Below are positions 16,119 through 23,768 of a stretch of DNA of 34,998 nt, one piece after another. Origin of the DNA: Gemmatimonadaceae bacterium (GTDB taxonomy: Bacteria; Latescibacterota; UBA2968; UBA8231). The DNA lies in the NCBI GenBank assembly GCA_002726335.1, contig PBSR01000125.1:1-34998 (forward strand), in the 5' to 3' direction. Made by a program: the position numbers and the translations under genes. Position 1 is the first letter of the stretch. Every line of letters begins with the position of its first letter. The notes beneath the pieces were generated by a model. That model had not been told where the DNA came from. It worked only from the letters and a program-made list of their open reading frames with translations, and did no database searches.

Positions 16119-17852
16119 TTAGCGGAATCCTTCGGCGGTTGTCAAGACGTCGTCATAAACGACGACAGAAGTGGCATAGCGTTGCCGCAGATTCTCCAGG
16201 TAGCTGTAGAAGGATCGGGTGATCTCTTTCCTGAATTCGTGTCTCATCTGGCGTCGAACCGTGTCCTGGACGGTCGGATCGTCGTAAGCGAGAACTTGTG
16301 CCGGCACCACGGCCAACGCCTGCACAAGCAGGTATCCCAACGAGCCATCTTCAAATGGTAATTCCAGGGGTCCGCCGATGTCGCCAGGCTGCAGGTTGCG
16401 CACCAACTCCACCGCTTTCGCCCACCGTGCCCCATGGGAGGCGTCCGTCCTGGAAGTGGTAAAGTGGAACACATCGTAGGTACGCCACTGCTCCGAGAAC
16501 GCCGGGTATTGCTTCATGATGGCAGCAAGACCTTCGCCGCGTCTCAGGCGCGCCAGGACCTGCTCTGCCTCGGTCTTCGATTCGACGAGGCCGCCTTCGA
16601 AGAAGATTCGTTCCGGCTCGAGGAAATCCGGTTGATGGTTCTCGTAATAGGCGTACCGGACTTTTTCTGTGAGATACTGGTCTTCAATGACTGTCCGGCG
16701 CAGCATCTCGACCATGGCCTGGTCACGTTTCTCATCCAGGTAGGAGGCGACGTCGTCATCCTCATGCCAGCCCTTCCGCTCGGCCACGATGGGCAACACC
16801 ACCCGTTGCATGGTCTCCTGCTCGACGTACTGGGCAATGGCGGTGCTGTCCACCGCCCGAGGGCGGTCGTCCATGGTCGTGTCCCGCAGCATTTCCAGAT
16901 AGTCGCCGAGACTGATCTCGCCTTCGCTGTGTCGAGCCAGAATCCTCGTGTGTTCCGCCGTTGCGATCGGCGGCATGCGGTACACCGCAAGTCGGCCTTC
17001 GTCGAGCAGATACTCCAGGGTTCCGGTGTCGACGGTGACTGCGAAGCGATCGCGTTCCTCGGCGAGATATTCAGCCCACCGGGCTCTCTTTTTCTGTCGT
17101 TGCAGAGCCCGTCGTATCTGGTCAACCTGCCGTTCGAAGCCCAGCAGTCGATGCTCGGTTACCTTGACCAGATGGAACTTGCCTCGGGCGTTCCGGTAGG
17201 GCTTGGCAATCTTGCCCAACTCCACGCCGATGAACTGCTGTACGAATGAACTCCTGCGAGCGTCCTCTTCCTGCCAGAAGCCGAGATCGCCCCCCTTCTG
17301 TGCCGTCGGCGCATCGAGGGACAACTCGCGGGCCAGATCGGCAAAGTCCTCGCCGGCATCCAGACGATGCATGATCGCCTCGAGATCTTCGGGCTTGTCG
17401 ACGAGGATGTGGCTTGCCCGGACCTCCCGCTTCTGGTCGAGTCCGTTGTCCACGAAGTGCTGCCGGGTCTCGGCGTCGGTGACCACCACGGAATGAGAGA
17501 TCTCCTCGCGGTAGACCTTCTCGGCCAACTGCCGGCGGCGAATCCCGGCCAGCGTCCGCTGCACTCTCGCCGATGTGTCCAGGCTTGTCTTGCGCGCTTC
17601 CAGCAGCAACAGTTCGCGGTCGATGAAGGGCTGCAGTAGCTCCCTGTTCTCCTGGTTCTCCCGGAAACGGCGCAGTCGGCGTTCGGCACCGAGCAGATCC
17701 CCCATGGTGATCTGCCGTTCGCCAACCCTGGCCACGACGGCGGAATCCACGGATCTGGCCGCCGCCCTGACCGGCGTTGCTGGCATCAGGGCAAACAAGC
17801 ATATAAACGCAGCCAAGGTGGGCGTCTTGATCAACAGGGTCCTCGTAACCAT
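16119..17852 (-). CDS. Exported parvulin-type peptidyl-prolyl isomerase/chaperone (SurA/PrsA-like)
   Basis: The 577-aa protein starts with a signal peptide (LAAFICLFALMPATPVRA, about residues 12-30). A SurA-N-like helical region follows (about 35-140). A parvulin domain spans about 143-235, with the usual REVRASHILV entry, ARELSLDAPTAQKGGDLGFW and KFHLVKVTEHR. The C-terminal half repeats the plan in degenerate form, with a helical segment and a second PPIase-like unit around 430-530 (PERIFFEGGL, GLAAIMKQYPAFSEQW). Such proteins help outer-membrane and secreted proteins fold in the periplasm. Being the first gene of the long minus-strand block, it probably serves the barrel and surface proteins downstream. 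I chose the ATG at 17852, in front of the signal sequence; the frame extends 30 codons further up, but that part is Cys-rich and unlike a leader. Confidence 0.86.
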   Translation of the reverse strand: MVTRTLLIKTPTLAAFICLFALMPATPVRAAARSVDSAVVARVGERQITMGDLLGAERRLRRFRENQENRELLQPFIDRELLLLEARKTSLDTSARVQRTLAGIRRRQLAEKVYREEISHSVVVTDAETRQHFVDNGLDQKREVRASHILVDKPEDLEAIMHRLDAGEDFADLARELSLDAPTAQKGGDLGFWQEEDARRSSFVQQFIGVELGKIAKPYRNARGKFHLVKVTEHRLLGFERQVDQIRRALQRQKKRARWAEYLAEERDRFAVTVDTGTLEYLLDEGRLAVYRMPPIATAEHTRILARHSEGEISLGDYLEMLRDTTMDDRPRAVDSTAIAQYVEQETMQRVVLPIVAERKGWHEDDDVASYLDEKRDQAMVEMLRRTVIEDQYLTEKVRYAYYENHQPDFLEPERIFFEGGLVESKTEAEQVLARLRRGEGLAAIMKQYPAFSEQWRTYDVFHFTTSRTDASHGARWAKAVELVRNLQPGDIGGPLELPFEDGSLGYLLVQALAVVPAQVLAYDDPTVQDTVRRQMRHEFRKEITRSFYSYLENLRQRYATSVVVYDDVLTTAEGFR

Positions 17853-17874
17853 CGCAGGGGAGCGGTCCCTGTCC

Positions 17875-17904
17875 TTGCTGGGACCATTACAGCAGTTATA
17901 TAAT
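17875..17904 (+). promoter_or_regulatory. Candidate sigma70-type promoter for the DUF6785-like gene
   Basis: A perfect -10 box TATAAT (17899-17904) lies 18 bp after a weak -35-like TTGCTG (17875-17880). The -10 sits in the palindrome TTATATAA (17896-17903), so the same AT-rich island could also serve the divergent foldase gene. The expected transcript start near 17911 gives a leader of about 65 nt before the GTG at 17976. Confidence 0.4.
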
Positions 17905-17952
17905 AGGGCCCGATTCCCACGCAAACAAACTTTACAGCACACTTAACCGGGA

Positions 17953-17964
17953 AGAACCGGTTCT
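17953..17964. promoter_or_regulatory. Candidate LacI/GalR-type operator palindrome
   Basis: AGAACCGGTTCT is a perfect 12-bp palindrome. Its core AACCGGTT fits the AANCGNTT core known for LacI/GalR-family operators. It lies in the leader of the DUF6785-like gene, 12 bases before the GTG start and about 50 bp after the TATAAT box. A further AACCGG occurs at 17945-17950. No LacI-type regulator gene is in the window. Confidence 0.35.
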
Positions 17965-17975
17965 GAGTATGGCTC

Positions 17976-19931
17976 GTGCCCCAAGAAGCTGACCCGGGTC
18001 GCCCTGGACCTGGCCGAGGTGTCTCCCTCCGGGCCGTAGGTCTCGGGGTCCTCGGCTGTCTGACCATCGCCGCCGGTGAGCCCTACGGTGTGCTGATGAT
18101 GCAGAGTTCGCCCATGGCGGCCGATTACTCCACCGGGGCCGCCATTTTCCTGTTCTTCCTCATCACCCTGTTGCTCAACCCCCTGTCGCGGGGCCTCACC
18201 GGCACCAGTCTGAGGCCAGGCGAGCTCGCCACGGTCTACATCATGATGATCGTCGGCGCTGCCATCCCGTCCTGGGGGCTGTCGATGAATCTGATCCCTT
18301 TACTGGGTGGGTTTCTGTATTACTCGACACCCGAGAACGATTGGGTCGCCCTCATCCTGCCGTACCTGGAACCGGCTCTGGTGCTGAGCGACGGTGACGC
18401 AGTGCAGAAGCTGTTCGAGGGACGGGCCAAGGGCGAACCCATCCCATGGGGTGCCTGGGTGGGCCCCCTGTTCTTCTGGACTCTGTTCATCCTCACCAAC
18501 TACTTCGTCACGCTGTGCCTGCTGGTCGTACTCCGCCGGCAGTGGGTGGACCGCGAGCGTCTGACCTTTCCGCTGGCGACTCTCCCCCTGCAGATGAGTG
18601 CCGATACCGAGGGCCGGTTGCTACCACCGTTCCTGCGCAACTATCTGACCTGGGTCGGCTTTGCCATACCGGCGCTCATCGGCTCGATCAACGCCCTGCA
18701 TCGCTACTTCAACTACATCCCCTGGATCGACCTCAACGTCTACCTGCCGATTCTGCGGCGTTCGGTCTGGCTCAACCTCAAACCCCACTTCGAGGTCATC
18801 GGCCTGTCCTACCTGCTCAACCTCGATGTCTCGCTCGGGATCTGGTTGTTCGCCCTGCTCAACATCCTCGCCATGGGCACCCTGCGCATGGTCGGTCTGA
18901 CCATCGGTCCCGAGCAGCCGTACTCCTCACCCTCTCCTCCGAGTCTCGCCCATATCGCTCTGGGGGCGTTATTCTTTCTCGTCGTCTCCAACTTCTGGTC
19001 AGGGCGGGAGCACCTTCGATCCGTGGTGCGCAAAGCGCTCGGGCGGGCGCCCGAGCTGGATGACAGCGAGGAGCTGCTACCCTACCGCGTCGCCGTTTTC
19101 GGCTTCCTCATCGGCTTCGTCGCCGGTATTATCTGGCTCGTATTTGCGGGCATGAACGTTGCCACGGCCTTCGTCTTCCAGCTCTCAGCGCTGGTTATCT
19201 TCATCGGCCTGGCGCGGATCATCTCGCAGGCTGGCCTGGCCTACTGCCGGGCCCCGGTGGCCCCGCCGGTGTTCACCGTCAACACCCTCGGCAGTTCCTT
19301 CGTCGGGCCTTCGGGAATCGCCACGCTGGCCCTCAACTTCCCCTGGTCCGCCGACATCCGGACCTTCGTCATGGCGTCGGCAGCCACGGGGCTGAAGCTG
19401 GCCGAGGTCACCCGGCTCGAGTACCGGCGACTGTTCTGGGCCATCGTCACGGCCATCATCGTGACCATGGTCGGATCAGCTTTCACCGTCATCTACCTGG
19501 GATACACTCACGGCGGCATCAATCTGGCCAGTTGGCAGTTCGGCCATATGACGACCTATACGGGAAACTGGATCACGCACAACATCAGCAATCCGGCGCC
19601 CGTCGAGATCTGGCACCTGTCATTCACCGGCGTCGGCGCCGGACTGATGGCCTTGCTGACCTTTGTGAAGAACCGCTTCGTCGGCTTTCCCATACACCCC
19701 ATCGGTCTCGCCGTCGGTCTGCCCCATCCCGTACAGCTGATCTGGCCGTCAATCTTCTTCGCCTGGCTCCTGAAAGCCATCATCCTCAAGTACGGGGGGC
19801 CCCTGCTCTATACCAGGCTGCGCCCATTCTTTCTGGGACTGGTCCTGGGCGCCTTCGGCACCGCCGGCATCTGGCTCATCATCGACTTTCTCACCGGCAT
19901 GACGGGCAACCGGCTGATCAGTATCGGTTGA
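17976..19931 (+). CDS. DUF6785/DUF6784-like polytopic membrane protein, putative OPT-like transporter
   Basis: The 651-aa protein is strongly hydrophobic, with roughly 13-15 membrane segments. Features such as SSPMAADYSTGAAIFLFF, LNPLSRG, LRPGELATVYIMMIVG, GLAYCRAPVAPPVFTVN and GFPIHPIGLAVG match what I recall of the DUF6785/DUF6784 family. That family is frequent in Planctomycetes, Lentisphaerae and Latescibacteria and is possibly related to oligopeptide (OPT) transporters; no substrate is known. The start is uncertain: GTG at 17976 is the first start after an in-frame stop, and a GTG at 18021 is possible; neither has an ideal Shine-Dalgarno. It is divergent from the foldase gene and convergent with the MalG-type gene (6-bp gap). 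Position next to a sugar ABC operon suggests nutrient transport. Confidence 0.8.
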   Translation: MPQEADPGRPGPGRGVSLRAVGLGVLGCLTIAAGEPYGVLMMQSSPMAADYSTGAAIFLFFLITLLLNPLSRGLTGTSLRPGELATVYIMMIVGAAIPSWGLSMNLIPLLGGFLYYSTPENDWVALILPYLEPALVLSDGDAVQKLFEGRAKGEPIPWGAWVGPLFFWTLFILTNYFVTLCLLVVLRRQWVDRERLTFPLATLPLQMSADTEGRLLPPFLRNYLTWVGFAIPALIGSINALHRYFNYIPWIDLNVYLPILRRSVWLNLKPHFEVIGLSYLLNLDVSLGIWLFALLNILAMGTLRMVGLTIGPEQPYSSPSPPSLAHIALGALFFLVVSNFWSGREHLRSVVRKALGRAPELDDSEELLPYRVAVFGFLIGFVAGIIWLVFAGMNVATAFVFQLSALVIFIGLARIISQAGLAYCRAPVAPPVFTVNTLGSSFVGPSGIATLALNFPWSADIRTFVMASAATGLKLAEVTRLEYRRLFWAIVTAIIVTMVGSAFTVIYLGYTHGGINLASWQFGHMTTYTGNWITHNISNPAPVEIWHLSFTGVGAGLMALLTFVKNRFVGFPIHPIGLAVGLPHPVQLIWPSIFFAWLLKAIILKYGGPLLYTRLRPFFLGLVLGAFGTAGIWLIIDFLTGMTGNRLISIG

Positions 19932-19937
19932 TGCCCG

Positions 19938-20798
19938 TCACCCCTTGACGGCACCCAGCTGGATGCCGCGCACGAGGTGCCGCTGGAGCAGCACGAAGAT
20001 GAGGATCATGGGCACCACCGACATGGTGATGGCCGCCATCAACAGGTTGGTCTGCTGACCCTGGGTCGAATCGAAGAACATCAGGCCGATGGGGAGCGTG
20101 TAGCGATGGACGCTCTTCATCATCACCAGGGGCCAGAAGAAGCTCTGGTAATTGCCGATGAAGGTAAAGATCGCCAGCGTGATCATACCCGGGCGGGCCA
20201 GAGGCAGAATCACATCCCAGCACAGTTGCCATTTGCTGGCGCCGTCGATCTCGGCTGCCTCGTCCAGTGAGGCCGGGATTCCGAGCATGAACTGGCGCAG
20301 CAGGAACGTGCCGAAAGCGCTGAACGACGCCGGAATGATCAGTCCCCAGTACGTGTCGACGATACCCAGCTTGATCATCAACTGGTAGTTTGGCACCATC
20401 ATCACGAGAAAGGGCAGCATCATCGTGCCCAGGTAGAGGAGAAACACCTTGTCTCGTCCGGGCCACTTCAGTCGGGAGAAACTGAAGGCGGCCAGCGAGC
20501 TGGTGAGAACCTGCAGGAAGGTGACGGTGGCGGCGATGTAGAGACTGTTCCAGTACCAGCGGCCGAACTGGATGCCCTTTGTCGCGAAGACATCCGAGAA
20601 ATTCGACCACATGAACTGCTCCGGCAGCCAGGTATCCATGCCGGCTTCCTCGATCGTCTTGAGGCCGGTGAGGGCCATCCAGACAAAGGGCAGCGCCAGA
20701 CTCAGACTGCAGAGGGTCAACACCACGTGCAACAACGCCGTGGTCGTCAACTTGCGCCGCAGGAACGCCCGGGTGCGGTTTTCGATCATCTCAGTCAT
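19938..20798 (-). CDS. Sugar ABC transporter permease, MalG type
   Basis: The 286-aa inner-membrane protein has six predicted membrane helices and the conserved EAA loop that contacts the ATPase (EAAEIDGASKWQLCWDVILP, about residues 190-209). Length and layout are normal for the CUT1 carbohydrate-importer family. It begins with ATG at 20798, overlapping the end of the MalF-type gene by 8 bp, and is the last gene of the operon that runs from 26259. It pairs with the MalF-type subunit; no ATPase gene is present, so a shared MsmX/UgpC-type ATPase encoded elsewhere is expected. Its 3' end faces the DUF6785-like gene with no clear terminator between. Confidence 0.93.
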   Translation of the reverse strand: MTEMIENRTRAFLRRKLTTTALLHVVLTLCSLSLALPFVWMALTGLKTIEEAGMDTWLPEQFMWSNFSDVFATKGIQFGRWYWNSLYIAATVTFLQVLTSSLAAFSFSRLKWPGRDKVFLLYLGTMMLPFLVMMVPNYQLMIKLGIVDTYWGLIIPASFSAFGTFLLRQFMLGIPASLDEAAEIDGASKWQLCWDVILPLARPGMITLAIFTFIGNYQSFFWPLVMMKSVHRYTLPIGLMFFDSTQGQQTNLLMAAITMSVVPMILIFVLLQRHLVRGIQLGAVKG

Positions 20799-22266
20799 TG
20801 ATCTGCCGGCTGCCGAATTTCCAGTTGAACAGCGTCACGGAGAACACCAGAGCGAACATGGCCCAGGCGACGCCGGCGGCGTAGCCCAGGCGGCCCGTGG
20901 TGAAGCCCTCGTTGTAGACGTAGTAGCTCAACGTCGTCGTCGAGCCGGCGGGACCTCCCTCGGTCATGACGCGGGCCATCTCGAATCCCCCCTGCAACCC
21001 GCCGATCGTACTCATGACGACGATGAAAAAGGTCACTGGCGCCAGCTGCGGCCAGGTGACGTGCCAGAACTTCTGAAATGCCGTCGTACCGTCGATCTCG
21101 GCGGCTTCGTAGAGTTCGCCGGGCACGTTGGACAGCCCGGCCAGGTAGAGCAGCATGTTGTTGGAGCCGATGGCCGCCCACAGCCCCATGAACATCAGCG
21201 AAGGCTTGGCCCAACTGTAGTGGGTGAGCCACTCGGGCGTCTCCAGCCCGGCTGCGGCCATCGCCGGCAGGTCGTAGAGCACGTTACCGAGTCCGAGCAG
21301 GCCGAAGCCGATGACCATCAGGGTGGCACCGAAGATGATGCCGTCTCCCAGACCTTCGTCAGCGCGACAGACATATTCACGGCCACGGGCAGCGCGGCCG
21401 GCAAACAGGAGAACACTTACGGCAGCACCACCTGCGATCAGTATCGCTGCGATGGGCTGGTTGGCCCAGACCAGAGCGCAAAGGGCCGGCAGGGCCATGA
21501 AGGCGAGCCCGAGCAGCACCGTGAAACCTCCCATCTCCCCGTCTCTCCAGGACAAAAAGAGCCTGCGAACCCCCTGATAGAAGCCTGCGACCATAAGCAG
21601 CACGCAGAGCCACGAGCAGATCTGCACCAGCTGCGTTGGCAGGGCGGCAACCAGGGCGCCCGTGACGTCGAGCAAGGGCTGCAACGCGGTCGTCACGGGG
21701 CCCGTGCTCGGATTGTAGAGCTTCTTCCACAGGATGAACGTCGCCACCCCTGAGGTGAAGTGGGGCAGGAAAAAGAGCGTGCGGTAGACGGTGGTGCCGC
21801 CGGTGGTGCCACCCAGCAGAATCGCCCCGGCCAGGCCAACGATGAGGATCGTGACGGCCGATGAACCGGCTCCGGCCAGAACCAGGCAGCTGACACCGAG
21901 GACCAACCCGGCGCCAGCCATCAGTCGTTGACGCACCCAGTTGCTGCCGCCGTCGGTATCCTGACTCAACAGGATAGCGGCCACCAGACTGCCGGCGATG
22001 GCGAAGGGGATGGACATCATCAGAAACAGCGTGTTGCCCAGGTACTGCCAGAAGTCCGGATCCTCGAGCATGCGGGAGAAGTTCTCCAGCAACACGAACC
22101 GGAGCTCTTCCTCCTTGAACATGTTGTGCAGGCGCAGGTCCCAGTTGGTGAACGCCAGGTACATGCTGAACAGCAGCGGACCCAGGGTGAACACGAGGAA
22201 CCCCAGGATATTCGGCGCCAGGAACCCCAGCCCGATGCTGACGTCGCGTACGTCGCGGCGGTTCAC
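20791..22266 (-). CDS. Sugar ABC transporter permease, MalF type, with large extra membrane insertions
   Basis: I start it at the GTG at 22266, which overlaps the stop of the upstream binding-protein gene by 4 bp (GTGA), giving 491 aa; the frame stays open upstream, but that stretch is internal to the other gene. Conserved MalF features are present: LAPNILGFLVFTLGPLLFSM at the N-terminus, YRTLFFLPHFTSGVA (about 161), WKKLYNPSTGPV (about 180), and the EAA loop EAAEIDGTTAFQKFWHVTWP (about 388). Two segments interrupt the usual plan. Residues about 103-158 add one or two hydrophobic helices, and about 200-342 add roughly four helices where the family normally has a loop of some 15 residues. Usual CUT1 MalF-type subunits are about 290-320 aa. 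Role: inner-membrane channel for sugar import, with the MalG-type subunit. Confidence 0.9.
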   Translation of the reverse strand: MNRRDVRDVSIGLGFLAPNILGFLVFTLGPLLFSMYLAFTNWDLRLHNMFKEEELRFVLLENFSRMLEDPDFWQYLGNTLFLMMSIPFAIAGSLVAAILLSQDTDGGSNWVRQRLMAGAGLVLGVSCLVLAGAGSSAVTILIVGLAGAILLGGTTGGTTVYRTLFFLPHFTSGVATFILWKKLYNPSTGPVTTALQPLLDVTGALVAALPTQLVQICSWLCVLLMVAGFYQGVRRLFLSWRDGEMGGFTVLLGLAFMALPALCALVWANQPIAAILIAGGAAVSVLLFAGRAARGREYVCRADEGLGDGIIFGATLMVIGFGLLGLGNVLYDLPAMAAAGLETPEWLTHYSWAKPSLMFMGLWAAIGSNNMLLYLAGLSNVPGELYEAAEIDGTTAFQKFWHVTWPQLAPVTFFIVVMSTIGGLQGGFEMARVMTEGGPAGSTTTLSYYVYNEGFTTGRLGYAAGVAWAMFALVFSVTLFNWKFGSRQIND

Positions 22267-23765
22267 GCTCCGCTCCTCGTCGTCACCGAATCGACCCACC
22301 CTTTTGACTCGTAGTACACCCGGTGAAAGGGGTTCTTGATCCACTCGATCGGTATGGGTCGGCCTTCCTGTCGGTGGCTGTCGATCTTCTGTTGAAGGGT
22401 GACCGCCTCGGCGTAACGGCGGCGCAGGCTGGGGCTGTCCACCAGGGTCAGCTGGATCTCGGCGTCGATGCGGCTCGACGCCTCCGCCGCGGCGTGCTCG
22501 GGCGTGGCCAGGCCGGCCATAACCTGCTCCAGAGCCTTCTTCTTGTAGCGGTCGACCGTCGACGACGGCACGAAAGGACTGGTGGACAGGGTGATGGCGA
22601 TCGTTTCCGCTCCTTCTGCAGGCACTTCGTGGGCCCCCCATTCGTTGGGGTGTGCCGCAGGTCTCAGGTACCCCTCGGTGCGGGTGAACTCGGGACTTGG
22701 CGGCATGGCATCGGCGGATTCGACGATGCCAATGTTGTACACCTCACTCGCCAGGTAGGCCAGAAACAGCTGGGCCTCATCCAGATGCGGCGAGCCGGCG
22801 TAGACGGCGGCCGTGCGGGCGGCGATGAGAGCGTTCGGGAACCCGCCGTGGGGGAAGTGACTGGCCGACACCCTGGGCGGCTTCTCGAACTGTCGCAGCC
22901 GGATCAGCACCCAGCGTCCGATCGTGTAGGCGCCGTAGTTGCCCTGGTTCAGCAAGGTCAGACCGGCGCCGCTGTAACCAGACTCAGCCGAGAAGGCCGT
23001 CTCCTCTGCTTTGCTGGCGGCGATGTGGTCTTCGAAGGTCCACTTGTGGATACGGGCCATTGTCTCGGCGAATCCGGCGTGGTTCAAGCCCGATGCAGTC
23101 ATCGTCTCATTGAAGTCCGAGACCCCGAGACTGCGGTGCAGTGCGCGGATGAAGAAGGCGTGCTCGATACGGTTGACGAAGAATACCGTCTGTCGTTGGC
23201 CCGGGGGATTTGCCCGTCTGACAAACTCCTTGCCGATGCGTTCGAAGGTATCCCAGTCCCAGTACGTCGGCGGCGGCGCCATCCCCAGCTTTGCGAAGGT
23301 GTCGACGTTCACCCACAGTCCCATGACATAGACGTTGCAGGGAAATCCGTACTGCCGTCCATCGACGGTGAGCAGCGGCTCCAGCGCCTCGTAGGTGGAG
23401 TCCATGCCGAAGCCGTAGCGCTCGGCGGCATCGGTCACGTCGGCGAGAATGCCGATCGACTGGTACCAGGGGATGTGGCAGTCCATGATATCGGCAGCCA
23501 CGCCGGAGACACCCTGGATGATTCCCTTGCGATCGGCGGCCACCGTCTCCAGGCGCAGCTCGACATTCGCTCTGCCGTCTGTCGTGGTGTGACCGTTCTC
23601 CACCAGCCATTCGTGGAACTGGTCGACTTGCCGGATTCGTGCCGGGTTGGGATCGGTGGACCAGTAGATGACGGGAACATCGCTGGCCATATCCGGCTCG
23701 GTCAGCAGGGTTGCCATCCCGGCGCCGGCGAGCACGAGAGAACAGAGGAGTGTCAGTTTCCGCAG
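22263..23765 (-). CDS. Sugar ABC transporter solute-binding protein, second of a tandem pair (CTG start)
   Basis: This family-1 solute-binding protein is about two-thirds identical by eye to its upstream neighbour along its whole length (for example LRLETVAADRKGIIQGVSGV, ANPPGxRQxVFFVNR, GYSGAGLTL, YKKKAL). It captures the substrate for the MalF/MalG permease. No ATG or GTG lies at the position equivalent to the neighbour's start; the aligned codon is CTG at 23765 (CTG CGG AAA CTG against ATG CGG AAG CTG), and it yields exactly 500 aa, as in the paralogue. A GAAGGG site at 23776-23781 precedes it. The next possible start, GTG at 23735, would cut the signal sequence. No lipobox is seen, so it is either periplasmic or held by the N-terminal helix. 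Confidence 0.9.
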   Translation of the reverse strand: MRKLTLLCSLVLAGAGMATLLTEPDMASDVPVIYWSTDPNPARIRQVDQFHEWLVENGHTTTDGRANVELRLETVAADRKGIIQGVSGVAADIMDCHIPWYQSIGILADVTDAAERYGFGMDSTYEALEPLLTVDGRQYGFPCNVYVMGLWVNVDTFAKLGMAPPPTYWDWDTFERIGKEFVRRANPPGQRQTVFFVNRIEHAFFIRALHRSLGVSDFNETMTASGLNHAGFAETMARIHKWTFEDHIAASKAEETAFSAESGYSGAGLTLLNQGNYGAYTIGRWVLIRLRQFEKPPRVSASHFPHGGFPNALIAARTAAVYAGSPHLDEAQLFLAYLASEVYNIGIVESADAMPPSPEFTRTEGYLRPAAHPNEWGAHEVPAEGAETIAITLSTSPFVPSSTVDRYKKKALEQVMAGLATPEHAAAEASSRIDAEIQLTLVDSPSLRRRYAEAVTLQQKIDSHRQEGRPIPIEWIKNPFHRVYYESKGWVDSVTTRSGA

Positions 23766-23768
23766 CGA

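Noticed and set aside
17969..17992. Tiny ATG open frame (7 codons) overlapping the start of the DUF6785-like gene
   Set aside because: It could be a leader peptide but has no distinctive content (MARAPRS), and its overlap with the GTG start is probably chance.
22267..22641. N-terminal extension of the MalF-type gene by 125 codons
   Set aside because: The extra part lies inside the binding-protein gene and is arginine-rich and non-homologous; the GTG at 22266 gives the normal permease N-terminus.
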